Source: Hymenopellis radicata (Eukaryota > Basidiomycota > Agaricomycetes > Agaricales > Physalacriaceae). Taken from it: a stretch of DNA of 64,000 bases. The position numbers and the translations under genes are program-made. Location of the stretch: the NCBI GenBank assembly GCA_015501595.1, contig JADNRX010000041.1, positions 62,001 through 126,000 on the forward strand, read 5' to 3'. Shown piece by piece: positions 1 through 11,097 of the stretch; within the stretch, counting starts at the first letter, position 1; every line of letters starts with the position of its first letter. The notes under the pieces are model-generated. The model worked only from the letters and a program-made list of their open reading frames with translations. It made no database searches and had not been told where the DNA came from.

Positions 1-525
1 GGTTGTACGTTAAATGGTCAGTGAAGTACCGAGAAAAGCTTTCGGTAACAATTCGCGTCCATGGCTTGGAGGTTGTAATGTTAAGGGCTAGCTTCCAGAC
101 AATGTGAAAAGCTACATGATAGTTAGAACAATTTTGAACATCGTACAGATACACTGCATGCAAAGCTCAGATTTTTAGGTAAGAAATGTAGTTAAAAATC
201 CTTTTGATTTTTAACTAGTTTTTCAAGTTAAAAAATGATTAAATATATTTAAATTTTTTTACAGAAATTTTGACTAAATTGAGATAATTTCAAGAAAAAT
301 TCGAGCAAAGTGAGTTTTATATAAAAATATTTTAATTATATTTAAGAAGTTTTTAATCTAAAAAACTAGTTAAAAATCGAAAGGATTTTTTACTACATTT
401 CTTACTTAAAAATCTTAGCTTTGCATGCAGTGATACGCACGTAGAAGGATGATCCAGAAACCAATGGCGAGCTTTTCAAAAACGTTGGTTTCCGCGTATT
501 TTGGCGGTTGATGTTTACCCGTCAT
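1..525 (-). CDS. Alpha/beta hydrolase, 5' part only (cut by window edge)
   Basis: N-terminal part of a lipase/esterase-like alpha/beta hydrolase, recognised because it is nearly the same sequence as the start of the complete gene at 42,779-44,031. The ATG is at 525-523. Exon 1 covers 525-441 and exon 2 starts at 111 and runs off the left edge, so the HGGG and GESAG motifs are not visible here. Exon 1 encodes a short soluble lead (MTGKHQPPKYAE) followed by a hydrophobic stretch ending in FWIILL, probably a membrane anchor. Intron 1 (440-112) is 329 nt instead of the 48 nt in the paralogue because a 281-bp transposable element sits in it. Whether this copy is functional cannot be judged from the part present. 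Confidence 0.75.
152..432. mobile_element. 281-bp MITE with CACTG termini, inserted in an intron
   Basis: AT-rich element with inverted repeats of about 70 bp. The left end starts CACTGCATGCAAAGC and the right end finishes with its near-perfect complement. The second arm of the inverted duplication gives the empty site (around 42,866), so the borders are firm: ATA at 149-151 is repeated at 433-435. A 3-bp duplication with CACTG ends fits the CACTA/EnSpm superfamily. If the outer C/G is not counted, a 5-bp GATAC duplication is the alternative. There is no coding capacity. It lies inside intron 1 of the hydrolase gene. Confidence 0.85.
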
Positions 526-1012
526 TAGTCGTCGCGCTAACGGGCGTCGTTATATGCATATCCAAACCATGGTGATGGTGGGAAGCAAAGCAACGTGACA
601 CGACGTGCCTTTTTGTGGGCCGGAGCATTTGCTCCGATCATGCTTCAAGTTTCGCGGTCAGGCTCAGTCAGTGTTAAGTACACAGACATCATAATTTCGA
701 GAGGGCTAAGCAAAGACTAGGGTATCGTCGCTACTCAATGTCATCGCAGTTCAGCTCATCCGACACGTAAATATTCCAGGGTTCTTGAAGCTCCTGGTAA
801 TTCAACTTTGGAAGGCTACCCGCCCGACTCGCTGGTATACACTTCTTCGCCCTTGAAACAAAGCATATCAGAATTGGTGGAAGGAAGGAGCATCATCTGA
901 ACGTACTGTATACGGTCGAGGGTAGCCGGGGGAATCATCATCTGGTGGCCCGCGGCACTGGCGGGGCGAGTGGTACGAACTTGAGGTCCCAATTAGCAGA
1001 CATCGCAGACAG

Positions 1013-2176
1013 CTAATAAAGATGGAACGCACGCTTTGCGAAGCGAATGGCAGTGTCGTCGGAACCTTCACCAAAGGTGTTCGTAATGAAGGTCTTTTGT
1101 TTCGCTTGTCTGTTCGGCCCATTACCCAGCAGCGCGTAGGGCATCCAGATCTTCTTATAGTCGGTAACCCAGTCCGAATCGGCCTTCGAAGTGTCGACAG
1201 TTAAAACACATATGACAGGTTCATACTCTCCTCCCTTGGCATGGACTTTGTCAGCAGCTGAAAGTGCGTAGACCTGGGCAGTCTCGGCGTAACTGGCAAC
1301 ATATAGCCCATTCCCCAAGAGGACGGCATTTCCGTTGAAAGATTCTCTGCAACAGACGATGAGGGAATGCAGTAATTTCAGAAGAGGCAACCTACTCTCG
1401 TGCTAGGCCTCTTCCAGCTTCTGTGGCTGCCAAATACTCGTCACCGTTAGCCTGTAAGCAAGCATCGGTTAGCTTCCATCGCGGCAGCTCAAAGTAAAAG
1501 GTACCTTGGTCGTTCCATGGTATCCAATCGTGACCACCTCGCGTTTCTCAAAAGTGGGCGTCAGGTCACGCTTGGTCTTTGTCGTTTTGCTGCCCTTGGG
1601 AGTTTTCGTCGAGTCCGTGTTCTTCGAGCTGCCTTTGGCGTTCTTAGAGGTCTTGCTTGACTTTGGCGGGTATGCCTTTGCCTGTGTTAGAATCGTATTA
1701 GATCCGTTCTGTGCATCCAAGAATGTGTAGCGTACCTTGTCGTCCAATTTGCAAACGGCTTTTGTCTACGCGGAACCATAAAATAAGGTAAACTCATTCC
1801 ATGATGAGACTCACCGTGTCGCTTCCTTTCCCGTCACCTTTCGCGCTACTACCGTTTCCCTTGCCACCCTTCGAGCTACCACCTTTCCCGTTGTTGCCGT
1901 CCTTCGCGGCGGTACCGCCTTTTGCGGTGGCCCCGCGCCTTGTATTAAAAGTGCTGGACTGATATGCTTTGAGCACGGAAGCGGGATATGAAGATCGTTC
2001 GACACCCACCCTAGTCATATCGTTCTTCCCCGTTGCCTTTCCAACCCCAGCCTAATGATACTATTAGCAGCGCTATAAGAGGGAGACATGGAGGCGCTAA
2101 CCTTCGTTGGGGCTGCAAAAACGGCCAAGAGTAAGCCGGCCAAACAGAGGAGAAAAACGAAACGTTTGGAGAACAT
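1013..2176 (-). CDS. Secreted ADP-ribosyltransferase-like protein, intact copy
   Basis: Five exons (2176-2102, 2051-1815, 1765-1505, 1451-1396, 1346-1013) join in frame to 320 aa; all introns are GT-AG and 49-53 nt. The first 25 residues are a clear signal peptide (MFSKRFVFLLCL, then hydrophobic to FAAPTK). Residues about 65-110 are Gly/Ser/Lys repeats (AKGGTAAKDGNNGKGG type), followed by a Ser/Thr/Lys-rich linker. The C-terminal half has IGYHGT, then GNGLYVASYAETAQVYA, which resembles the H and Y motifs of the PARP/ADP-ribosyltransferase fold; the catalytic acidic residue was not assigned. If correct, it would act outside the fungal cell on NAD and an unknown target. Fold assignment is by motif only; secretion is much surer than activity. 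A paralogue with a broken start region lies at 41,134-42,301. Confidence 0.7.
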
Positions 2177-2700
2177 CGTGTTGTTGGAGAAGGCGTTGAA
2201 GTGTACTGGTAAGTATAGAGGCTATTCGTTCGAATTCGACCTGTGGTGCGCCATGAAAAACGCCTCTAACATGTCGCATTGGAGACTTACCAGCGATTTG
2301 AAGAAAGTATCCGGCCTGTGAAGGGGAATTCGTTTGCGATCAGAGGACGGTCCAATTTAAATCAACTCATACTTACCAGCGGTGAGAGGGTGCAAATATC
2401 GAGAAGAGGATCAACCTGAAGAAGCATTGAGGAGGGAGGACGACTTTTATACGTCTTCACCATCATGTCGTCGCCGAGAAACAGATTTTCTGTATATGCA
2501 AGTAGACATTTGCCATCGATGTTGAGAGAGACCGTCGCGTGTTAATCCGCATCTCCTAGCCACGTCTCATCCTCCGTACTGAAGCATATGTGACCACGGC
2601 GACAGGATGATGTCCACTGTTCTTCGCGACAAGGATGCGTCACAGTTACTACGGCCAGCGGGGGTGATTAGGGAACGTCGATCCTTCAATGTCAGGATGC

Positions 2701-4070
2701 CTGGTTCTCGTTCCAGCCCGTGATGATTATCAGCGCTCGCAGATGATGGTGCGTGTGGGGTAGGAGAGGAGCGAGCGCCGGTATGGCCGTGGAGACCGTT
2801 GCGGTTGACCAGAATCTAAGGCGCCGAATGTACTTTTACAATGCTCTCCATATTCCGGTGCGTGATATCGGCGAGTCTTTACGCAAAGAGGAGTATGACT
2901 TATAACCGTACGTTCAGTCTAAACCAAGGAGGTCCACCAGCGTACTCAGAGATGATGGTGGGTGGGAAAGCGGCGGATCAACCTTTTTCCGGCCAAACCT
3001 CGGCTTGCTTCTTGCTTCCATCTTCAACTTACTGTCTCTACTTCTGCATTCCCCCGACTCTCTACAGAAAAGCGCTATATCACGTACTACTGTGCCGTCA
3101 AGGAAACGTTGCTCTGGGTTTATCTTGCAGAAGGCTCTTCCACCTACTACACTGCAACTCCCGAATTCGCGCGATTCATCAATGGTCTTGTCTGACTCTG
3201 AGCGCGATTGGAAAATCAACGGACAACTTGTCCTACTTGCTTGTTACCAGAACCTCAGAAGCATGGCGACACTTCTCTAATTCATCGACGTCGGTTTCCC
3301 GTGAGTCGTGGCTCTTTTTCCTCTAAGCATTGCCCGTCTAAGAAATGGTTCTGATAACAGCGTCTCGACCAAAGTGATGTTCATAGCCACGACTTGGGTT
3401 TACACAAGAACGTGGACTCGAGTCTGCATGCCCAGAGACGACATCAGAGTTGGGGTGGGAAGGTCGCGGAAAAGGCCAATGCGCCTGTTCCTTCTCCGAG
3501 TTCTTTACACTTGGCCATTATCAATCTAATCCGTTACCTCCCTTTAACTTTCTCTTAAGTACGTCTCGAAAGTATTAACGTGCGCAAGTCAAAATCTCAC
3601 AGAATGGGACTAGTAATAGGTGGCCCACGATGCATCACAGCTACTCCTCATCGCCTGCATCGGATATCAACTTCGCCGTCGCTGTCTTCGCATCTCCTAT
3701 GGGCAAGGCGACAACGAACTTACTTCACTGCTTCTGCGATCGTCATCGCTTTCGCCTCACGAGTCACGATGTAAATTCGCTCAACCTACAGCGCCCATTC
3801 CCGCGACTGCCTCAGGTTCGAGTCCCATGCAGTAAAAAAAACACGGTAGGATATGAATTGATAGTAAGTCCCTGTCACAATGGGAAGTTCCATTTTACCA
3901 TCCATTGACTTCAAGGAGGAGACTCGGAGGATTGCGAGTGGTGGGCGATTTCACTTTGATGTGAGGATTGGAGTTTATGGTGTTTGCACTGTAGCGTCTT
4001 GAAGCCATGTAGCAGGACTGTAGTTGTTGAGATGGCTCGTCATTTCGATTTATCCCTTTAGAAAGTTCGA
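2701..4070. other. No recognisable gene
   Basis: Several overlapping short open frames exist on the plus strand (2,841-3,908), but none has recognisable domains or consistent splice joins. The stretch looks like decayed intergenic DNA beyond the duplicated arm. No tRNA or terminal-repeat element was found in it. Confidence 0.5.
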
Positions 4071-4075
4071 TAATA

Positions 4076-4308
4076 CTGTACTATTTCGATCAATTCGTCA
4101 GGTCGTGTGACCTGTGACCGGTCTGACGAAATTTTCGTTTCGTCAGATTACCTTATTTGGTAATTGCCGACGCGGCGGAGCTGCGTCGGGAGGCCGGCGG
4201 GGGCCCCGCCAGGGTGTTTTTCGCGAAATTTTCGGTGACACTTGTGACATTTCGTCGATTCACAGGTCCTTGTGACCTGTGACCAATGAATTGATCGAAA
4301 TAGTACAG
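4076..4308. mobile_element. 233-bp mariner-like MITE, copy A
   Basis: The ends are inverted repeats starting CTGTACTATTTCGATCAATTC and are flanked by TA on both sides (4074-4075, 4309-4310), as expected for Tc1/mariner-type insertion. The interior has GTCACAGGTC-like subrepeats and a GC-rich core (GGCGGGGGCCCCGCC). It has exactly the same length as the copy at 27,749-27,981. Non-coding. Confidence 0.85.
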
Positions 4309-4465
4309 TATGCTATCTGCTCCGTTAGACCGCTATAATATAGTCAAAACTGTGCAGTGTGCACTGTGTTTACAATGGGAGCCCGGAGCAAAAGCTGCTG
4401 CAAAACAGGCACTAGTAATGACAATGTGCGTAAAATTTCTGCGACCACTACTGGATATCGTGGAT

Positions 4466-4556
4466 CTCTCTGACTGGGAGTCGAACCCAGCTTTCGCGCG
4501 CAAGCAGACATTTATTGCATGACAGGCGCGTGTACTGACCGATATACTATCAGAGA
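4466..4556 (-). tRNA. tRNA-Asp (GTC) with intron
   Basis: The acceptor stem TCTCTGA pairs with TCAGAGA, with G as discriminator. D arm and T arm (CTGGG TTCGACT CCCAG) are normal, and the anticodon loop reads CTGTCA. The loop is followed by about 17 nt of intron (AATAAATGTCTGCTT region) before the 3' anticodon stem GCGCG. The gene has two relatives in the window: 7,762-7,855 and the split one at 9,204/31,747. Confidence 0.88.
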
Positions 4557-5480
4557 TGCTTTACACTTTACACACAGATCATTTCATAAGTGGCGCAAAA
4601 CTCTTCAAAGACATCATCTCGTTCCAGCACGACATGAATGATAGAATACTCATATCGGAGTTTGCTGATACGTGTCTATCCTTTGGTTGTGAGGGTGGAG
4701 GCTGGACGCGTTCGACGGTAGGCAATTCAACGATGTCTTCTTGGTACTATGTCGCGGAGTAAACGACAGCCCCATCGATGTTCTTCTTAGCGTTACGTCA
4801 AGGTGTTGCACGCGAAAAGCCTCTTCGCGTGGGATCAGAAGAGCTGACTTGGCGTGTGATGAAACGGGCGCTCCCGGGATGTGCATGCCGAGGACCATCA
4901 ACTTTATTCCGCCTACCAATTTCGCGCTCATACGCGCGTCGAGCAACTCGTATTCGCTCTATTAATAACGCCCCAAATGATGGACGCCAAGACAGGAGAG
5001 AGCGCGAGGTTATTAGGAGAGTACGCGACGGGCTTCCTGGGGAGGTCCGCTGACCTAGTGTTAGGAGAGAAGAGTGATTGCGTTTAGTGATTGATGGAAT
5101 GCGGTCTTCCGTCTGTGGATGACTGTGGACAGTTGAGCGTAGATATGTCTGCCTTTCAGTGGGGTGCTAGGGGCGTACATTATAACATCCCGTGGAGGAG
5201 TCCAGACTCGATTATCGGCTCCCCGCGCGGGGTGCGGGGCAGAGTGGGGAATGAAAACACTTCCGCCGATAATGGAATCATCTTGCCTGTTTGTTGGGCT
5301 AGTTCCAGCCTGGTTCTAGCTGCTCTGGACAATAGTATTGACGAGGATGGGTGCTAGTACGGTGGTCGTAAGGCGGACCGTGATGCAACTCGCGTTCATC
5401 GATAGCAGCTTAATCCCGGGGTGGAGTAATTTGAAATGCGGATGTCTCAACCGGGAGGAACACAAACGCGTGACCGGGTG
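4557..5480. other. Intergenic, no recognisable gene
   Basis: Open frames on both strands (for example 4,650-4,946 minus and 4,778-5,053 plus) overlap one another and show no known domain. The right part is the upstream region of the aldehyde dehydrogenase gene. Confidence 0.5.
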
Positions 5481-5495
5481 ACGGACATATATAAG
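5219..5495 (+). promoter_or_regulatory. Promoter region of the aldehyde dehydrogenase gene
   Basis: A TATA box (TATATAAG, 5488-5495) lies 55 bp before the start codon, followed by a pyrimidine-rich leader (CTCTCTGTCTCTCTC). At 5,219-5,240 there is a GC-rich cluster with two GCGGGG motifs, which match the SYGGRG consensus of the fungal carbon-repression factor CreA/Mig1. Carbon repression is an inference from motif and gene type only. Confidence 0.55.
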
Positions 5496-5549
5496 GACCT
5501 TCCCTAACCAGGACTAACTTTATCTCTCTGTCTCTCTCATACACCGACA

Positions 5550-7358
<1,809 letters not shown>

Positions 7359-7489
7359 ATGAATACTAAGCATGAAGAACGATGAGCAAATTTTAACATT
7401 ATGTATTGGATATCGCAATGTACATTACGCACGACTGATTGATTTAAATATGACAATGAACGTTGTACGACTTGTTTGCTTTTGGCGAG

Positions 7490-7761
7490 TAAGTATGATG
7501 CCATTGAATTTTGGTTCCTTGGTTGCTTCTGCTTTTGAGGCTTCTAGATTTGGTTGAGCGGATTTCCATGAATTGGGACCTGGCGCCTCTCAATCAGCGG
7601 GCAGGTGCTCATCGACCTGCAGACTCGAACGAGGTACTTCAGCTAGGGCTCACTGAAGACAAATTACGGTGTGCAACTCGCCATCACCTGAAGAGCGTTA
7701 GATCATTTATTTTGTGCCACGGATCCACGGGCCGTGAAAGGCTCAAGGTCTGAATCCACCA
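7490..7761 (+). repeat. Duplicated 5' flank of tRNA-Asp, copy 1
   Basis: The sequence from AGTATGATGCCATTGAATT up to TCAAGGTC just before the tRNA gene at 7,762 is repeated in diverged form at about 9,008-9,203, again directly before a tRNA-Asp start. Shared blocks include AGACTCGAACG, CTTCAGCTAGGG and CGGGCCGT. The tRNA gene and about 270 bp of its flank were therefore duplicated in tandem. Confidence 0.75.
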
Positions 7762-7855
7762 TCTCTGATAGTATATCGGTTAGTACACGCGCCTGTCATG
7801 TGCGATTATTGGAAGGTGCGCGCGCGAAAGCTGGGTTCGACTCCCAGTCAGAGAG
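7762..7855 (+). tRNA. tRNA-Asp (GTC) with intron
   Basis: The acceptor TCTCTGA/TCAGAGA with discriminator G, D arm, CTGTCA anticodon loop and T arm are the same as in the gene at 4,466-4,556. The intron after the anticodon is longer and unrelated in sequence (TGTGCGATTATTGGAAGGTGC region). Apparently intact. Confidence 0.88.
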
Positions 7856-7919
7856 GTGGCCGTGGCGTCTAGGCGTTTTTATGCACATTGTCATTATTGG
7901 TTAGGTTGGCGCAGTAAAC

Positions 7920-8525
7920 TAGGGTCGTGGAAATAACCTCCGGGTTTGGTAAATAACCGTTATTTACCTACCCGCCCAGAAGAAGAGGTTATTTACCGGT
8001 TAGAAACGGTAATTTACCGGCACGTGATATATTCACGTGACCATTTCGCGGGAATCTCTTTGCCTGCTGTTATCTGTGTGTTCTCTCTCCTTCGGCCTCA
8101 TGCCCACTTACGTGGTGTCACCACAGTGAAATATTGATTATGTAGTCCTCCCTCCTTCCCTCCCATGTAATTCTAAGCCAATTGAACCCTGTATTTTGTT
8201 GAGCCTGATTTAGGCTCTTATGCTGAATTTTGGTTGAATTCAACTCTCCAATTGTTAGCATTTTTCATTTTCTTAACAAGTTGTCTGTATCTGTCTATGG
8301 TGGCATTTCTCCTAGTGCCAATGGCGGCAAGCTTCCCGAATTTGTGCGCCACAGATCACGTGAAAATGTCACGTGGAGGTAAATAACCTACCTCGCAGGC
8401 TCCGAGGTTACGAACCGGTAAATAACCTACCTCGCAGGCTCCGAGGTTACGAACCGGTAAATAACCGGTAATTTACTGGGAAACAACCTCTCGGTATGCT
8501 AACCTAGGTTGTTTCCACTACCCTA
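7920..8525. mobile_element. 606-bp non-autonomous hAT element
   Basis: The inverted ends are TAGGGTCGTGGAAATAACCT and, from the other side, TAGGGTAGTGGAAACAACCT. An 8-bp duplication CAGTAAAC flanks it (7912-7919 and 8526-8533), as for hAT transposition. The interior has inverted CACGTGA-type sub-ends and a 39-bp unit repeated twice in tandem (8380-8418, 8419-8457). No coding capacity. It sits inside a related element. Confidence 0.85.
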
Positions 8526-8602
8526 CAGTAAACCTCCCGGGGGTGTTAGTAACGGTATTGATACCGACGCCCCGGGAGGCCATGGTTTTGAAACTGTTAC
8601 TA

Positions 8603-8855
8603 CTGTACCGTTTCGACCGTAAGTTCGCGGGGCGTTACGCGTTATGCCACGAACTTACAGGAAATAAGTTCGTAACCAGGCACACCACGCGAAATTACCA
8701 TATTTGGATGCTCCCGCCGTAGGCGGGAGCGAAAATTTCCTTTTTAGGCCTTACGGACCCTGAAAATAAGGTCCGTGATGTGTTATGCTTTATTGTAAGT
8801 TAGGTTCTCGACCCCGCGTTACGCGTTATGCGAACTTGGGGTCGAAACGGTACAG
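8603..8855. mobile_element. 253-bp mariner-like MITE
   Basis: Inverted ends CTGTACCGTTTCGACC are flanked by TA (8601-8602, 8856-8857). Internal inverted blocks GCGTTACGCGTTATG and GAACTTA/TAAGTTC would form a long hairpin. The first six bases agree with the 233-bp MITEs, suggesting related transposases, but the interior differs. Inserted in the hAT-like remnant. Confidence 0.78.
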
Positions 8856-9203
8856 TAACGGTTTCGTCTCTAAACATGTGATGTGGCGCCACGCCCCCAT
8901 CCCGCCTTTGTCCTGCCGCTCTCAGCTTCTCCCTGCGCCAGCGTGAGAATGAGAAGTTGTGATATCCGCCTCCGCCAAACAAGTGACTAAGGACAAAGCG
9001 CCTCGTTGAAATGAGTATGATGCCATTGAATTGTTGGTTCCTAGGTGCTAGCCTATCGACTTGAAGACTCGAACGGGATACTACTGACTTCAGCTAGGGC
9101 CTAATGAACACATATTGCGGTTTACAACTCACCACCAGACGCACTTGGGTGGTTCTGAGTTCATGACGCCCGGGCCGTCAAAAGTTCAAGGTCGGTCCAC
9201 TCA

Positions 9204-9214
9204 TCTCTGATAGT
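9204..9214 (+). pseudogene. 5' piece of a tRNA-Asp gene split by a retrotransposon
   Basis: TCTCTGATAGT is identical to the first 11 nt of the tRNA-Asp genes at 4,556 (minus) and 7,762, and is preceded by the duplicated tRNA flank. It stops at the first base of the Ngaro element (9,215). The remainder of the gene resumes at 31,747. Confidence 0.85.
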
Positions 9215-9616
9215 TCGAGATTAATCTTTTGATTACTCAAGGCCAATATGAGGTACGCCATTTCGCTTTCCATGCTCACAGCATCCTCACCAACAGTACT
9301 CATTACAGATCCTTCGGATCTAAAATGCTGTACTTATGGTTCGTTACCCACCGGGTCGCAAAATGAACCAGGTGAGACTCTTCTGCCTTCGGGACGTTAT
9401 CCTCGCTTACAGCGAGACTTTGACGTGGTCAGCTCTCAGCGCCACATCTTTCTCTTAGGTCGATCGTTGATTTCCATACCTGGCGGGCAGCTTAGGTATG
9501 CAGCCGAGGATGTCTCGCATCCCTCAGCTCTTACTGTGCCCCGCCAGGTGCGTTCTTGTATTTTTTTTCTTAGGCTCAGTCTCTTACTGTTTCACGCCAG
9601 TATTGTATTCTCGTCG
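9215..9616 (+). repeat. Ngaro A1 repeat
   Basis: A 402-bp repeat starting TCGAGATTAATCTTTTG, matching A2 at 31,217-31,618 with no difference that I noticed. It directly follows the tRNA fragment and ends 38 bp before the first ORF, so it probably carries the promoter and 5' leader. Confidence 0.92.
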
Positions 9617-9654
9617 ATTGCGAAATAAATTTCCATCTAACGACTCATACGATT

Positions 9655-10992
9655 ATGCCCGGACATGCCGAAGGCAGCAAAAAGCGAAAAGCCGGAGACT
9701 GTTCTATCCCTGACATCCCTGACTCAGAACTCACGGAGGAGCAGTATTGCGAAGCTGTACGGAAAACCCTCGAAGAGATCGTCAGTCGATACCGTGAGGG
9801 ACGGGCGTCCAAAGTTGACGTTCAAACCACGGTTGTTGCCTACATCGGCGGTGTTTCCGAAGCCGGACTGTACGACTTCAGCGGACGTAACGAGCTCAAG
9901 CCGTGGTTCGAGCAACTCGAGAGCGACGCTAGACGTCTCGAGCGAGCCAAGCAACGAGGGAAAGAGTTGGGAAAGTCGCGAAAAGATGACGACGATGTAT
10001 CCGGAGGAGAAGAGACCGTCGACGAGGAAGAGGACGGTGATGACCACGAAGAGAGTGTCAAACCCGGAGTTAAACGCAAACGGGCAGAGACACCCAATTC
10101 CAATAGTTCGCTCTCAGAATATGAGAGTGGAGGAGACGACAAACCCAAGTCCAAACCTCCTCGCAAACACCACCACGCTCGCGAGTCCAACGATGGCGAT
10201 GTACCAGACAACAATCTCTTTGGATGGGCCGCCGCCGCCGTCGTCCAAGAAGTCGTTCTCTCAGCTGAGCACAAGAAAATCCGCGACGCCGTCGAAAATC
10301 ACAGACGCGACGTCAAGTACACCTTGCACAACCTTTTGCGCACAGGACTCGCCCCCGTCTTCCCTGAAGCTCTCTGGAAGAAAATCCTCCTTGATCAAGT
10401 CGTCGACTTCGACGAGATCAACGCTTTCTTCTTCTCCACCAAACTCGACCTCGACCCCACTCCAGTCAGTACGGTCGAATCGGCACTTCACAAAGCCTTG
10501 GGACGAAGCGCGGAGAAGAAGACTGTTAGTTCGTCAGTCGTCTGGTTTAGATGCTTTGATAAGTATGTCAAGGCAGTCGAGACAATCTTCCCTTACCGGA
10601 CGAACGAACTCCGAGCCTGGCGAGAGCACATCGACGACCTCTTCACGTCCAAGGTCGAAGAGTCCCATGCCCGAGTCATTGCGTACGACATCGCCGCTCG
10701 CAAAGTTATCGGGTCGAACCCAGCCATCCTCTTCAATCAGTACAACGCCCCCGAGATCACGAAACTCCAGCGAGCTTTTCTCGACAGAGACGGCGTTCGG
10801 TACAATGATATTGGAGGCACAGGTGGGAGCGCAAAATCTGCGAGAACAAAATTGGCAAAGAAGCGAGAGCGAGAGATCTGCAACAACTGGAACGAGGGGA
10901 AGTGCTTCCGTAGCGCTTGTTCCAGACGCCATGTCTGCAGCTCCTGCGAAGGACCGCATGTCGTCACCTTGTGTAAACCGAAAAGCAGCTGA
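9655..10992 (+). CDS. Ngaro ORF1, gag-like protein, 445 aa
   Basis: Putative nucleocapsid-like protein of the retroelement. Residues 1-120 are charged with an early helical part; about 120-180 is an acidic, Lys/Ser-rich disordered stretch (EETVDEEEDGDD). About 185-390 is a helical domain without a family I can name. The C-terminus has a Cys/His cluster (CNNWNEGKCFRSACSRRHVC, then CSSC...H...C), a CCCH-like finger expected to bind RNA. The ATG at 9,655 is the first good start after the A1 repeat. The final 35 nt overlap ORF2 in another frame, so downstream expression may need re-initiation or frameshifting. Intact. Confidence 0.85.
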   Translation: MPGHAEGSKKRKAGDCSIPDIPDSELTEEQYCEAVRKTLEEIVSRYREGRASKVDVQTTVVAYIGGVSEAGLYDFSGRNELKPWFEQLESDARRLERAKQRGKELGKSRKDDDDVSGGEETVDEEEDGDDHEESVKPGVKRKRAETPNSNSSLSEYESGGDDKPKSKPPRKHHHARESNDGDVPDNNLFGWAAAAVVQEVVLSAEHKKIRDAVENHRRDVKYTLHNLLRTGLAPVFPEALWKKILLDQVVDFDEINAFFFSTKLDLDPTPVSTVESALHKALGRSAEKKTVSSSVVWFRCFDKYVKAVETIFPYRTNELRAWREHIDDLFTSKVEESHARVIAYDIAARKVIGSNPAILFNQYNAPEITKLQRAFLDRDGVRYNDIGGTGGSAKSARTKLAKKREREICNNWNEGKCFRSACSRRHVCSSCEGPHVVTLCKPKSS

Positions 10993-11097
10993 GTCCTCGA
11001 CTAGCTCTTCCTTCGTGGCAAGCCTGTGGCACGCGGCGCGTCATTTCGCAGGTGGAGGAGGGGAAGATGAGGAAATAGAAGACATTGAAGAGAGTCG

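Larger units (their letters stand above)
1..2700. repeat. Left arm of a large inverted duplication
   Basis: Positions 1 to about 2,700 match the reverse complement of about 40,560-43,023. The match is close from 1 to about 2,500, including introns and intergenic DNA. It becomes weak between 2,500 and 2,700, where only blocks such as CACGCGACGG and CTGACATT persist. The arm carries the hydrolase 5' end and the complete ADP-ribosyltransferase-like gene. The left limit is unknown because the window starts inside it. Confidence 0.9.
7902..8900. mobile_element. Remnant of a hAT-type MITE carrying two other MITEs
   Basis: The left end TAGGTTGGCGCAGTAAAC at 7,902, continuing at 8,526 as CTCCCGGGGGTGTTAGTAACGGTATTGATACCG, matches the left part of the complete element at 55,741-56,321. 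The copy is split by insertions at 7,920-8,525 and 8,603-8,855. After about 8,900 the similarity fades and no right terminus was found, so the element looks truncated. Confidence 0.6.

Noticed and set aside
2088..2321. Plus-strand 77-aa frame over the signal-peptide exon
   Set aside because: Antisense of the five-exon secreted gene, which is supported by its paralogue.
3810..3832. GGTTCGAGTCCC, T-loop-like sequence
   Set aside because: Flanking bases cannot form T or acceptor stems, so no tRNA.
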